Positions 14,012 to 22,649 of a DNA stretch of 24,576 nt are shown piece by piece. The translations under genes were made by a program, and so were the position numbers. Position 1 is the stretch's first letter. Every line of letters starts with the position of its first letter. The notes below the pieces were generated by a model. It ran no database searches. It saw nothing but the letters and a program-made list of their open reading frames with translations, and was not told the DNA's origin. Source of the stretch: SFEB01 sp964612455. GTDB taxonomy: Bacteria; Bacillota; Clostridia; Christensenellales; CAG-314. Location: assembly GCA_964612455.1 (NCBI GenBank), contig CAZTCB010000019.1, positions 1 to 24,576 of the forward strand, given 5' to 3'.

Positions 14012-14470
14012 TTGAAAAACGTAAAACAGCAAGTTTTTGAGCTTGTATCACCGATCGCGGAGGGCTTTGGTCTCGAGGTCGTAGAGGTTGAATATATAAA
14101 GAAGCATGACGGTATGAATCTCACTATTTTTATAGATAAAGACGGAGGGGTTTGTATTAATGATTGCGAAGCGTTACATAGAGCGATAGATGAGCCGTTG
14201 GACAAACTTAACCCCACGGACGATCAGCCTTATATTTTAAACGTTTCTTCGTTGGGACTGGACAGACCGTTGACAACACCGAGAGATTTTTCTCGCAATA
14301 AAGGTAAAGAAATAGAGGTTGTCTTTTTTGCACCGTACGACGGAAGAAAAAAGCTCGTCGGCGTGTTAACTGAGTTTGACGAAAACGGTTTTACGTTGAC
14401 GACAAACGAAAAAGAATACGTTATCGGTTACGGCAAATCTGCCAAAATAAAACCCGTTATTAAATTTTAG
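14012..14470 (+). CDS. rimP: Ribosome maturation factor RimP
   Basis: 152-residue 30S assembly factor. N-terminal alpha/beta domain: GFGLEVVEVEYIKKHDGMNLTIFIDKDGG, then C(I)NDCEALHRAIDEPLDK and the conserved YILNVSSLGLDRPL. The C-terminal SH3-like domain follows from about residue 95 (GKEIEVVFFAPYDGRKKLVG). Start is TTG 14012, six bases after a G-rich ribosome site (GGGGG, 14002-14006). The ATG at 13996 is out of frame. First gene of the rimP-nusA-rnpM-infB operon. Confidence 0.96.
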   Translation: MKNVKQQVFELVSPIAEGFGLEVVEVEYIKKHDGMNLTIFIDKDGGVCINDCEALHRAIDEPLDKLNPTDDQPYILNVSSLGLDRPLTTPRDFSRNKGKEIEVVFFAPYDGRKKLVGVLTEFDENGFTLTTNEKEYVIGYGKSAKIKPVIKF

Positions 14471-14491
14471 AATACATCCACGGAGGATTAT

Positions 14492-15586
14492 ATGATCAGC
14501 AAAGATTTTTTCCTTGCTTTAGAGGATTTAGAGAGAGAAAAGGGACTTGATAAAGAGGTGTTTTTGAATGCGTTGCAAAACGCATTGAGCGTCGCTTGTA
14601 AAAAACATTACGGCGAAGCTCGTAATGTCGAAGTTAGAATTGTTCCCGAAAAGTATTCCGTAAAGATATTTGCTTATAAAGTAGTTGTGGAGACAGTCTT
14701 GGATCCGGATAAGGAAATCTCGATTGATGAAGCTCGCGCCATAAAACAGTCCTACAAGATAGGCGATAGAGTCAACGAAGAGATTGTGCCCAAAGATTTT
14801 GGACGTATAGCAGCCCAAACGGCAAAACAAGTCGTCATGCAAACGTTAAGAGATGCGGAGCGCAATATTAGTTATTCGCAATATGTCGATAAAGAAAACG
14901 AGCTTTTACTCGGCGTGGTAAGCAGGATTAAAGACGACGGTACGATTTTTGTCGAGATAGGTAAAAATCAAATGGAAGGGATTTTATTGCCGGCGGATCA
15001 GACGCCCGGTGAAAAGTTTGAAGTCGGAGACAAGATAAAGGTTTTGGTTAAGCGTGTTAAAAACGGTTCCGGCGGCACTCAGGTTGTCCTTTCGCGTAGT
15101 AGTTTTGCTTTTATCAAGAGACTTTTTGAAAGCGAAATTCCCGAGATTCAAGCCGGTATTGTGGAAATCAAAGGTATCGTTCGCGAGGCGGGTTTCCGTA
15201 CCAAGGTGGCTGTGTACTCAAACGATAGAGATATTGATCCTGTCGGTGCTTGCGTCGGAAACAAAGGTGTACGCGTCAGTGCCATCATTAATGAAATCGG
15301 CGGTGAAAAAATCGATATTATTCCATGGACGGAGGATGTGTTGGATTATATTGCACGTAGTTTATCTCCGGCGCAGGTATTGATTGTTCAGGCGAACGAA
15401 GAAAGTAAAGAGGCAAAAGTAATTGTCGCAGACGACAAGTTGAGTTTGGCTATAGGTAAAGAGGGGCAAAACGCGCGTCTTGCCGCACGTCTTACGGGAT
15501 GGAAGATAGACGTCAAGTCTTATTCCGTTGCTCGACAGTTAGGGCTTCTTGACGACGACGGTGATGACGATACCGATTCTCAATAA
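14492..15586 (+). CDS. nusA: Transcription termination/antitermination factor NusA
   Basis: 364 residues, the usual length for Gram-positive NusA, which lacks the C-terminal acidic repeats of E. coli. Order: RNA polymerase-binding N-terminal domain (1-125, with FLNALQNALSVACKKHYG and FGRIAAQTAKQVVMQ), S1 domain (about 135-200, LLGVVSRIKDDGTIFVEIG), KH1 (IVREAGFRTKVAVYS, then VGACVGNKGVRVSAI), KH2 (AIGKEGQNARLAARLTGWKIDV). It ends in a short acidic DDDGDDDTD tail. It stimulates pausing and hairpin termination and takes part in rRNA antitermination. Ribosome site GGAGGA precedes ATG 14492. Confidence 0.97.
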   Translation: MISKDFFLALEDLEREKGLDKEVFLNALQNALSVACKKHYGEARNVEVRIVPEKYSVKIFAYKVVVETVLDPDKEISIDEARAIKQSYKIGDRVNEEIVPKDFGRIAAQTAKQVVMQTLRDAERNISYSQYVDKENELLLGVVSRIKDDGTIFVEIGKNQMEGILLPADQTPGEKFEVGDKIKVLVKRVKNGSGGTQVVLSRSSFAFIKRLFESEIPEIQAGIVEIKGIVREAGFRTKVAVYSNDRDIDPVGACVGNKGVRVSAIINEIGGEKIDIIPWTEDVLDYIARSLSPAQVLIVQANEESKEAKVIVADDKLSLAIGKEGQNARLAARLTGWKIDVKSYSVARQLGLLDDDGDDDTDSQ

Positions 15587-15590
15587 TGAA

Positions 15591-15848
15591 ATGAAAGAGA
15601 AAAAGACGACTTTTAGAATGTGCGTCGTTTGTCGTCGCATGATTGAGCGAACGGAGCTTAATCGCGTGGTAAGGTTGCCTGACGGCGGCGTTCTTTTTGA
15701 CGAAATCGGTAATGCCGACGGAAGGGGCGCTTATATTTGTCGTGATGCAAAATGCGTTGAAAAATGCCTTAAATCAAAGCTGTTAAACAAACATTTAAAA
15801 ACGACGGTACCGGAAGAAATTTATATAAAGTTAAAAGTTAAAGAATAA
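15591..15848 (+). CDS. rnpM: RNase P modulator RnpM (YlxR family)
   Basis: 85-residue YlxR/DUF448 protein, reported in Bacillus to bind and modulate the RNase P RNA. Signature MCVVCRRMIERTELNRVVR (C11, C14), then GNADGRGAYICRDAKCVEKC (C50, C55), and the C-terminal basic segment. ATG 15591 is chosen because the family begins a few residues before the first Cys pair. It lies four bases after the nusA stop without a ribosome site, so it is probably coupled to nusA. An in-frame start at 15549 inside nusA is possible. The L7Ae-like ylxQ gene that often follows is missing, and infB comes next. Confidence 0.93.
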   Translation: MKEKKTTFRMCVVCRRMIERTELNRVVRLPDGGVLFDEIGNADGRGAYICRDAKCVEKCLKSKLLNKHLKTTVPEEIYIKLKVKE

Positions 15849-15875
15849 CGAAACGTTGTATCGGAGGATAACGAT

Positions 15876-18674
15876 TTGACTACTACTAATACGAAGACTA
15901 CTCATTCAAACCAGTTTGAAAATCTTAAGTCATTGAAAAAAATTTTACCGCAGATCGCGGAGTTTTGTCAGACTTTGAAACAAGCGAGACAAAAGCTGAA
16001 CGATATCGATACTGCTATACAGAAAAAGCAAAATGAGTTTGAGGAAACATTAAAGTCGACGGCAGCCGTAAAAATTGAAGAAAAAATCGAGGAGCCTAAA
16101 AAGCAATCGAAAAAAGACGTTGTATCGGTTGAAGAAAGTACGCCTAAAATCGAGACGTCACAGGTCGACGGTGCCGTTGGTACTGAAGTCAAATCCGAAA
16201 CCACGCAAAAAAAATCACGAAGTAAGGCGAGTAAAAAGCCATCGGAGTCTACGGAAACGCCAATAGTCGGTAAGGACGCAATTGTTGCGGAAACTCAACC
16301 GACAGATGAAAAACGGGACGAAAAATCTTCTGAAGATAAATCAGCTGTAAACATGGAGAAACAGCAGGAAATTTCAAAAGAGGGCGTTGATAATCCCGTT
16401 GCGGTTGAAAAAACGGTAAAGACTTATACCGACGATAAAGGTAATATAAAAGTAAGACGTTTTATTACCGATATAGATAATTCCAAATTTGCACCACCGA
16501 GAGGACAAGGCGGTGCTAAAGGACCTCGCGCGGACAGGAATACTCAGCGTCGTCCCGGCGGACAAGGATATCAGCAAGGGGGGCAGTGGAGCGGAAACGG
16601 TCAAAAACCTGCCTATGGCGCGGGAAATCGTCTTGCTAAACCTGCAGGAGCTCAGGGTGCAAAGGGTATTACTACACAGAGAACGGCTACGTCTTTTTCT
16701 ACCGAATTTTTACCTAAGTCGACTCCGTCAAAGAGTTACGGCAATAAAAATAAGACTCCTGAAAAAAACGACGATAAACAGCGTAACGTCGTTAATAAGC
16801 GTCAGATACTGAAACGCACTTACCAGATAACCGAGGATGACGAGGAAGCCTTGCTCGCAAAGCGTCCGAGGAGCAGTAAAAAACAAGTTGCGGTTCCTAC
16901 GGTAATTAAATCAATTGATAGTGCCGTTATTACCACTAAGGAAATTCAGATAAAAACACTCAGTGAGAAAATAGGCGTACCTGTCGCAAAGATTATTTCA
17001 GCGTTATTTAAAGAAGGGATAATGAAAACCATTAACGACACGATAGAGTATGATATTGCGTCGTTTATTGCCGAGAGTTTTAACGTAAAACTCGAGTATC
17101 GCGCCGAAAAGACGGCGGAAGAACGTATGATTGATTTCTTTGACGTTCAGGACGAGGAATTGGCAGATGACGAAAAACGTCCGCCTATCGTTACCGTAAT
17201 GGGACACGTCGACCATGGCAAGACTTCGTTGTTGGATAAGATAAGAGATACTAACGTTACGGCTGGTGAGGCAGGCGGTATTACTCAACACATAGGTGCT
17301 TATACAGTTAAGATACACGGTGAAACGATAACCTTTATAGATACACCGGGACACGCCGCGTTTACGGCGATGCGTGCCCGCGGCGCCAAAGTTACCGACG
17401 TCGCAATCATAGTCGTTGCTGCCGATGACGGCGTTATGCCGCAAACTATAGAGGCGATAAACCATGCTAAGGCTGCGGAAGTTAGCATTATTGTCGCGAT
17501 TAACAAGATGGATAAACCAGAAGCCAATCCGGATAGGGTGAAACAACAGTTGACCGAGTATGGGCTCGTACCCGAGGAGTGGGGAGGGGATACCGTTATG
17601 GTACCCGTGTCGGCAAAATCCGGCAAGAATATAGAAACTTTGCTTGAATCGATTTTAGTTGTTACGGAATTGAGAGAGTTAAAAGCAAATAGTAAAAAAC
17701 GTGCTACTGGTACCGTAATCGAGGCAAAACTCGACGTTGGCAGAGGTCCCGTTGCGACTATCCTGATTAAAAACGGCACTTTGGCTGTCGGAGACAGCAT
17801 AATTGCCGGTTCTAAAACAGGTAAAATCAGAGCCATGTTTGACGATAAGGGACGTAAGGTTAAATCCGCAGGTCCGTCTTATCCTGTTGAGGTACTTGGT
17901 TTTGAACAAGTTCCGGATGCGGGAGACATCGTGCATGCCGGTGACGAAAAGAATATTAAAGCAGTTGCGGACGAACGTCGAGCTCAGGAAAAAGAAAAGA
18001 ATATAGTACAAAAAAGCAAAAATGTATCGTTGGACGATTTGTTTAATAGAATCAGCGAGGGCGAGCTGAAAACTCTTAACGTCATTATAAAAACCGACGT
18101 TCAAGGTAGCTTAGAAGCGTTAAGGAGTTCGTTGGAAAAACTGTCCAACAACGAAGTACGTGTGGCTACCATACATGGCGGGGTGGGGGCTATCACCGAG
18201 AGCGATGTAACTTTGGCGTTATCAAGTAAAGCGATAATTATAGGATTTAACGTTCGTCCGGACGTTAATGCTAAGTCTATGGCTGAAAACGCCGGTGTTG
18301 ACGTCAGGCTTTATCGTGTTATTTACGATGCAATGGATGACGTCACCAAGGCGATGAAGGGTATGCTTGCGCCAAAGTTTAAAGAAGAAGTACTTGGTCA
18401 GGTCACAGTTAGAAACGTATTTAAAATTTCGGGAGTCGGTGCCGTTGCTGGTGCATACGTCAATACCGGTAAAATCACGAGAAATGCAAAAATCAGACTG
18501 TATCGCGATAACGTTTTGGTTACAGATTGTGAGATTGCGGCTTTAAAGCGTTTTAAAGATGACGTCAAAGAAGTGGTTGCAGGTTTTGAATGCGGTGTTT
18601 CGTTGGTAAACTATAATGACGTTAAGGTAGACGACGTATTTGAAGTTTATCAGATGACACAGGTAGAAGAGTAG
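15876..18674 (+). CDS. infB: Translation initiation factor IF-2
   Basis: 932-residue GTPase that brings initiator tRNA to the 30S subunit and promotes subunit joining. Residues 1-340 form a long, low-complexity linker rich in Lys, Glu, Thr and Ser, with a glycine/glutamine patch around 213-260 (GGQGYQQGGQWSGNG). The IF2N-type helix domain precedes the G domain. GTPase motifs: GHVDHGKT (443-450), DTPGHAAF (489-496), NKMD (543-546), and SAKSGKN. Domains II to IV follow, with GHVDHGKT-to-end length normal. Start is TTG 15876 behind CGGAGGA (15862-15868). rbfA follows after 22 bases. Confidence 0.97.
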   Translation: MTTTNTKTTHSNQFENLKSLKKILPQIAEFCQTLKQARQKLNDIDTAIQKKQNEFEETLKSTAAVKIEEKIEEPKKQSKKDVVSVEESTPKIETSQVDGAVGTEVKSETTQKKSRSKASKKPSESTETPIVGKDAIVAETQPTDEKRDEKSSEDKSAVNMEKQQEISKEGVDNPVAVEKTVKTYTDDKGNIKVRRFITDIDNSKFAPPRGQGGAKGPRADRNTQRRPGGQGYQQGGQWSGNGQKPAYGAGNRLAKPAGAQGAKGITTQRTATSFSTEFLPKSTPSKSYGNKNKTPEKNDDKQRNVVNKRQILKRTYQITEDDEEALLAKRPRSSKKQVAVPTVIKSIDSAVITTKEIQIKTLSEKIGVPVAKIISALFKEGIMKTINDTIEYDIASFIAESFNVKLEYRAEKTAEERMIDFFDVQDEELADDEKRPPIVTVMGHVDHGKTSLLDKIRDTNVTAGEAGGITQHIGAYTVKIHGETITFIDTPGHAAFTAMRARGAKVTDVAIIVVAADDGVMPQTIEAINHAKAAEVSIIVAINKMDKPEANPDRVKQQLTEYGLVPEEWGGDTVMVPVSAKSGKNIETLLESILVVTELRELKANSKKRATGTVIEAKLDVGRGPVATILIKNGTLAVGDSIIAGSKTGKIRAMFDDKGRKVKSAGPSYPVEVLGFEQVPDAGDIVHAGDEKNIKAVADERRAQEKEKNIVQKSKNVSLDDLFNRISEGELKTLNVIIKTDVQGSLEALRSSLEKLSNNEVRVATIHGGVGAITESDVTLALSSKAIIIGFNVRPDVNAKSMAENAGVDVRLYRVIYDAMDDVTKAMKGMLAPKFKEEVLGQVTVRNVFKISGVGAVAGAYVNTGKITRNAKIRLYRDNVLVTDCEIAALKRFKDDVKEVVAGFECGVSLVNYNDVKVDDVFEVYQMTQVEE

Positions 18675-18696
18675 TTTATAAGGGAGACAGTGTGGT

Positions 18697-19053
18697 ATGG
18701 CTAACAATCGTTTGGGCAAAGTTAATGCTGAAATGCAAAAAAATATTTACGAAGTGCTTTCAACAAAAGTGAAAGATCCTCGCTTGACGGAAATGTTTAC
18801 CGTTACGGCTGTCTCTGTCGACAAAGAATTAACGGTTGCAAAAGTTTTTATAAGCGTGTATTCTAAGGATTCTAAACGAGCCGACGATACTTTTAATGCG
18901 ATAGCGGACAGTGCGAGTTTTGTGCGAAATATGTTGTACAAGATGATGCGGATACGAACGGTTCCTCAAATAACTTTTTACAGGGATGAAGTAAACGATT
19001 ACGGGCAAAAGATAGATGAAATTTTAGACGGTTTAAACGTAAAAAAGGATTGA
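18697..19053 (+). CDS. rbfA: 30S ribosome-binding factor RbfA
   Basis: 118-residue KH-like cold-shock-linked factor needed for late 16S rRNA maturation. Family pattern: RLGKVNAEMQKNIYEVLSTK, KDPRLTEMFTVTAVSVDKELTVAKVFISVY, FVRNMLYKMMRIRTVPQITFYRDE and a C-terminal IDEILDGL. ATG 18697 follows AAGGGAGA. nrnA begins six bases after its stop. Confidence 0.97.
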   Translation: MANNRLGKVNAEMQKNIYEVLSTKVKDPRLTEMFTVTAVSVDKELTVAKVFISVYSKDSKRADDTFNAIADSASFVRNMLYKMMRIRTVPQITFYRDEVNDYGQKIDEILDGLNVKKD

Positions 19054-19059
19054 CTTAAA

Positions 19060-20031
19060 ATGAGAATAACTTTTGAAAAATGCACTCGTTTGCTTTGGAA
19101 TGCAAAAAATATAGCTTTGTTTTGTCATATCCGTCCGGATGGGGATACTATGGGAGCTGCACTTGGATTAAAGACTGCATTTTTAAAGGTTGGAAAGAAA
19201 ATTGATATTTATTGCGATGACGAGATACCTAAAAAGTTTGAAAAGTTGGGGTTTTGCGACACTTTTAATACGCACCTTATTAAAGACGTAAAAGAATATG
19301 ACCTTTTGGTTGCCATAGATTGCGGTGATCTTGGCAGAGTTGGAGAATTTGGAAGATTATTTTATAAACGCGCAAATACGTTGACCATAGATCACCACAC
19401 TGGACATGAAGATTTTAGTAACTATACTTACGTTGAGAGTTGTTCAAGTACCTGTGAGATAGTGCTTGACGTAATCAATGAGTTGAAAATAGACGTTGAT
19501 AAAACGATAGCGACATATCTCTTTGTCGGATTATCTACGGACACGGGCAATTTTAAGCACAGTAATACCAATGAAAAGACTTTTCGATCTGCTCGGCAAT
19601 TGATAACATATAAAGTCGACATTGCCGAAATAAACAGACAATTATATAACGAAAACACATTTGAACGATTAAAGCTTTTGGGGCGCAGTTTGGCGTGTAT
19701 GAGAAAGTATCATGGCGGCAGACTTTGTATAATGTACGTTACCGTAAAGGATTTTTCTGATTGCAATGCCACTATGGCATGTACCGAAGGATTTACCGAT
19801 TACGCAATTAGCGTGGATACTGCGCAGATAGGTGTTTGTATCAGTCAAAGCGGCACAAATAGCTTTAAGGTGAGTATGCGTAGCAAGTCGGTGGATGTTG
19901 CGGAGATTTGCGGATATTTTGGCGGCGGCGGTCATAGGCAAGCATCCGGGTGCGTTATGTGTGGATTCTTGGAAGATATAATAGATAAAATAGTGCGCGC
20001 GACGGAGGATATAAAATGGACGGATTTGTAA
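19060..20031 (+). CDS. nrnA: Bifunctional oligoribonuclease / pAp phosphatase, DHH family
   Basis: 323-residue DHH/DHHA1 phosphoesterase that degrades short RNA oligonucleotides and dephosphorylates 3'-phosphoadenosine 5'-phosphate. N-terminal DHH domain metal ligands: H23, D27 and D29 (HIRPDGDTMGAALGL), D87 (VAIDCGD), DHH at 111-113, and STDTGNFKHS. The C-terminal DHHA1 domain has the substrate motif GGGGHRQASG (288-297). Weak site AAAAGGAT before ATG 19060. The end overlaps truB by 16 bases. Place between rbfA and truB is standard for Bacillota. Confidence 0.95.
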   Translation: MRITFEKCTRLLWNAKNIALFCHIRPDGDTMGAALGLKTAFLKVGKKIDIYCDDEIPKKFEKLGFCDTFNTHLIKDVKEYDLLVAIDCGDLGRVGEFGRLFYKRANTLTIDHHTGHEDFSNYTYVESCSSTCEIVLDVINELKIDVDKTIATYLFVGLSTDTGNFKHSNTNEKTFRSARQLITYKVDIAEINRQLYNENTFERLKLLGRSLACMRKYHGGRLCIMYVTVKDFSDCNATMACTEGFTDYAISVDTAQIGVCISQSGTNSFKVSMRSKSVDVAEICGYFGGGGHRQASGCVMCGFLEDIIDKIVRATEDIKWTDL

Positions 20032-20888
20032 ACGTATTAAAACCGTCCGGTCCGACAGCGAGTGATATGGTCGTCCGTCTAAAAAAGATATTCGGGCAAA
20101 AAAAAGTCGGTCATCTTGGTACTTTGGATCCGGGTGCTGCCGGAGTATTGCCTATGGCATTGGGAAGAGCTACTAAATTATTCGATTTTTTAACTTTTAA
20201 AAGTAAAAAATATAGGGCGTTTTTTACTTTCGGAAAGACGACCGATACTTTAGATTCATACGGCAAGATAACGGAGGTAATACCTTTTAGCCTTGACGAT
20301 GAAAAAATTCGATCTGCGCTCGGGCGATTTGTCGGTAAGATACGACAGGTACCTCCTAATTATTCGGCGTTGTCGATAGGTGGACGCAGGGCGTATGCTT
20401 TGGCGCGCGACGGGGTAGAGTTTGATGTTCCGCCGAGAAATGTTGAAGTTTTTGCGTTTGATTTAGTGCGTCGCGTGTCGGCTGACACTTGGTGCTTTGA
20501 TATCACATGCAGTGGGGGAACGTATATTAGGAGCCTGGCACGGGATCTTGCACAAGTTTTAGGCACCGTGGGGTACATGAGTTGTTTGATAAGGCTCCAA
20601 AGCGGTGAATTTAATATCAAAGATGCAAAAACGATAGAAGAGATAACAGCGGCACCTATGAATTGTTTGGTAGACTTACAATTTCCGTTGAGAAAATTAG
20701 AGAGGTTAAACGTGCCTGCGCACATGTATAATCATCTTAAAAACGGAGTATCAATCTCTGATTTTCGCGATTTAGAACATATTATTTCACAAATAGATTA
20801 TCAAAGGATTTATTGCAACGGTGAGTTTTTTGGACTTGGCAGATTTACGGGCGGCAAATTGGAGGTAAAATACCGTTTAAACGGTTAG
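20016..20888 (+). CDS. truB: tRNA pseudouridine(55) synthase
   Basis: 290-residue enzyme forming pseudouridine 55 in the T-loop of tRNAs. Signatures: GFVNVLKPSGPTASDMV, GHLGTLDPGAAGVLP with catalytic D38, KKYRAFFTFGKTTDTLDSYG, PPNYSALSIGGRRAYALARDG, and CSGGTYIRSLARDLAQ. C-terminal region ends near residue 290 with a small PUA-like part. ATG 20016 lies inside nrnA behind GGAGG (20003-20007). Confidence 0.97.
   Translation: MDGFVNVLKPSGPTASDMVVRLKKIFGQKKVGHLGTLDPGAAGVLPMALGRATKLFDFLTFKSKKYRAFFTFGKTTDTLDSYGKITEVIPFSLDDEKIRSALGRFVGKIRQVPPNYSALSIGGRRAYALARDGVEFDVPPRNVEVFAFDLVRRVSADTWCFDITCSGGTYIRSLARDLAQVLGTVGYMSCLIRLQSGEFNIKDAKTIEEITAAPMNCLVDLQFPLRKLERLNVPAHMYNHLKNGVSISDFRDLEHIISQIDYQRIYCNGEFFGLGRFTGGKLEVKYRLNG
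20872..20885 (+). repeat. Perfect 14-base palindrome at the truB-ribF junction
   Basis: ACCGTTTAAACGGT spans the last truB codons and ends nine bases before the ribF ATG. As RNA it could form a short hairpin that hides the ribF start region. Chance is also possible. Confidence 0.45.
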
Positions 20889-20893
20889 CGGTG

Positions 20894-21796
20894 ATGCAAA
20901 TTTATTGTTTTGATGATATCGTAAAAGAGCCGATGGTGATTGCTCTGGGTTTCTTTGATTGTGTGCATATTGCACATCGCAAACTTATTGCAAAAGCATT
21001 GTCTATTGCAAAGTCAAAAGGTGTTAAATGTGCGGTATTTACTTTTGATAACGATCCTAAAGAGATATTAAAAAATGAGTATACGCACAAGCTTGTATAT
21101 GATTTTTCTACTCGGTGTGACTTGTTAGAAGAATTAGGCGTCGATATCGTGTTGAAAGCCACATTGGACGAGCAGTTTGCAACCCTGTCGTCTCAATTGT
21201 TTCTGACTCGGTTGTTCAGGCATAATATCGTCGGAGTTGTATGCGGTTTTGACTATACTTTCGGAAAGGCGGGTGAGGGGTCGTCAAACGATATAGTAGA
21301 TTTTTGCATAAGTAGGAAAACGGATGTTTTCGTTCTTCCGCTACAATCGTCTGCAGATGAAAAAATAAGCACCAGTCGAGTGAGTTCTTTTTTGCTGAAC
21401 GGACAGATAAAAGAAGCAAATGCGTTACTTGGTGATAGTTATCATTATAGCGGATTTGTCAAGCATGGTCACGAGATAGGCAGAACGCTTGGTTTTCGTA
21501 CGGCAAATCTTGCCACCGATGAGCGTTTGGTTTTAATACGCCCCGGGGTGTATTTCGGTTATGCATTGGTCGATGGAAAAAAATATAAAGCAATTGTTAA
21601 CGTAGGTAGGCGTCCCACTTTTTCGGATGACAGCATTAACATCGAGGCGCACTTGTTGGATTTTTGCGATGATATATACGGAAAAAAAATAACCGTATTT
21701 TTTGAAAGATTTTTACGGGAGCAAAGGCAATTTGAATCAATAGAAGGATTGAAAAAACAATTGAATACGGATAAGGAAACGGCTAAAAAATTATGA
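20894..21796 (+). CDS. ribF: Bifunctional riboflavin kinase / FMN adenylyltransferase, divergent motifs
   Basis: 300 residues. The N-terminal FAD synthetase domain (about 10-170) and C-terminal riboflavin kinase domain (180-300) convert riboflavin to FMN and FAD. Several signature positions differ from the usual form. G-x-F-D-G-V-H-x-G-H reads GFFDCVHIAH (19-28), with both later glycines changed. The SSTRIR-type motif reads STSRVSSFL (159-167). The kinase motif G-x-PTAN reads GFRTAN (200-205). Retained: the histidines H25 and H28, GFDYTFG, PGVYFGYA, NVGRRPTF, and EAHLLDF with E251. ATG 20894 is preferred; GTG 20891 is directly before it. The stop overlaps the next start (ATGA). Confidence 0.9.
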   Translation: MQIYCFDDIVKEPMVIALGFFDCVHIAHRKLIAKALSIAKSKGVKCAVFTFDNDPKEILKNEYTHKLVYDFSTRCDLLEELGVDIVLKATLDEQFATLSSQLFLTRLFRHNIVGVVCGFDYTFGKAGEGSSNDIVDFCISRKTDVFVLPLQSSADEKISTSRVSSFLLNGQIKEANALLGDSYHYSGFVKHGHEIGRTLGFRTANLATDERLVLIRPGVYFGYALVDGKKYKAIVNVGRRPTFSDDSINIEAHLLDFCDDIYGKKITVFFERFLREQRQFESIEGLKKQLNTDKETAKKL

Positions 21797-22644
21797 TTTT
21801 GTTTGGTCCGAGCGGAAACAGTAACAATTTTTATGCGGACGGAAATAAAAAAAGCGAACAAGCTTTTTGTTGGTTATCGAAAAAGGGTTTGAATGCGTAC
21901 GAGTATAGCTTTGGGCGAGGGATAAATATCGGCGCCGAAAAAGCAAAACTCATGCGGGAAGAAAGTCAAAAATACGGAGTTAAAATTTCGGTTCATGCGC
22001 CGTATTATATTAATTTTTCCAATCCGTCCGACGAAATGATAAAAAAGAGCATATCTTATTTAATAAACAGTGCCGTAATGGCGCGTCAACTCGGAAGCGA
22101 CAGGGTTATTTTTCATCCCGCAAGCGTGGGCAAGGTCACGCGGGCTCAGGCGTTGGAGCTTTGTAAAAATAATTTTTACAGATTGATAAGCTCCATTTAT
22201 GACCATGGTTTGCAAGATTTGAAATTTTGTCCCGAGACGATGGGTAAAATAAATCAAATAGGGGACGAAAAAGAAATAGCGGAGCTTTGTGCGATGGATA
22301 ATTGTTTTATCCCTACTGTCGATTTCGGACATTTAAATGCGCGTACGTTTGGCGGACTTAAGTCGAAAGACGACTATATGCGCGTAATAGACTCTATTGC
22401 GACGATATGCGGTGAAGAAAAAACAAAACGAATGCATGTGCATTTTTCTAAAATCGAATATTCCGCGGGAGGCGAAGTCAGGCATTTGACGTTTGATGAC
22501 GAGATTTACGGTCCTGACTTTGAGCCATTGGCGCAAGTAATAAAAGATTACGGACTTTCTCCCGTGATTATTTGCGAATCAGACGGTACGCAAGCGGAAG
22601 ACGCACTCAAAATGAAAAAAATTTTTAACAATATAAAGGAGTGA
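21793..22644 (+). CDS. Endonuclease IV-like TIM-barrel protein
   Basis: 283 residues of the AP endonuclease family 2 (Nfo) fold, which in Nfo cuts DNA at abasic sites using three metals. Ligand-type residues line up: H68 (SVHAPYYINF), H108 (FHPASVG), E148 (CPETMGK), D177 and H180 (VDFGHLNAR), H215/H217 (MHVHFSK), H231 and E262 (ICESDG). The DRH motif of classical Nfo reads VRH, and the segment after it (LTFDDEIYGPDFEPL) differs from textbook Nfo, so this belongs to a divergent subgroup. The DNA repair role is likely but not certain. Starts by ATGA overlap with ribF. Confidence 0.8.
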   Translation: MILFGPSGNSNNFYADGNKKSEQAFCWLSKKGLNAYEYSFGRGINIGAEKAKLMREESQKYGVKISVHAPYYINFSNPSDEMIKKSISYLINSAVMARQLGSDRVIFHPASVGKVTRAQALELCKNNFYRLISSIYDHGLQDLKFCPETMGKINQIGDEKEIAELCAMDNCFIPTVDFGHLNARTFGGLKSKDDYMRVIDSIATICGEEKTKRMHVHFSKIEYSAGGEVRHLTFDDEIYGPDFEPLAQVIKDYGLSPVIICESDGTQAEDALKMKKIFNNIKE

Positions 22645-22649
22645 AGCAA

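Noticed and set aside
16050..16850. Low-complexity Lys/Glu/Gly-rich region that could be a separate gene
   Set aside because: It is in frame with infB and matches the variable N-terminal linker normal for IF2.
17004..17546. 180-codon minus-strand open frame in infB
   Set aside because: Lies antisense to the IF2 G domain, whose motifs are unambiguous; no family resemblance.
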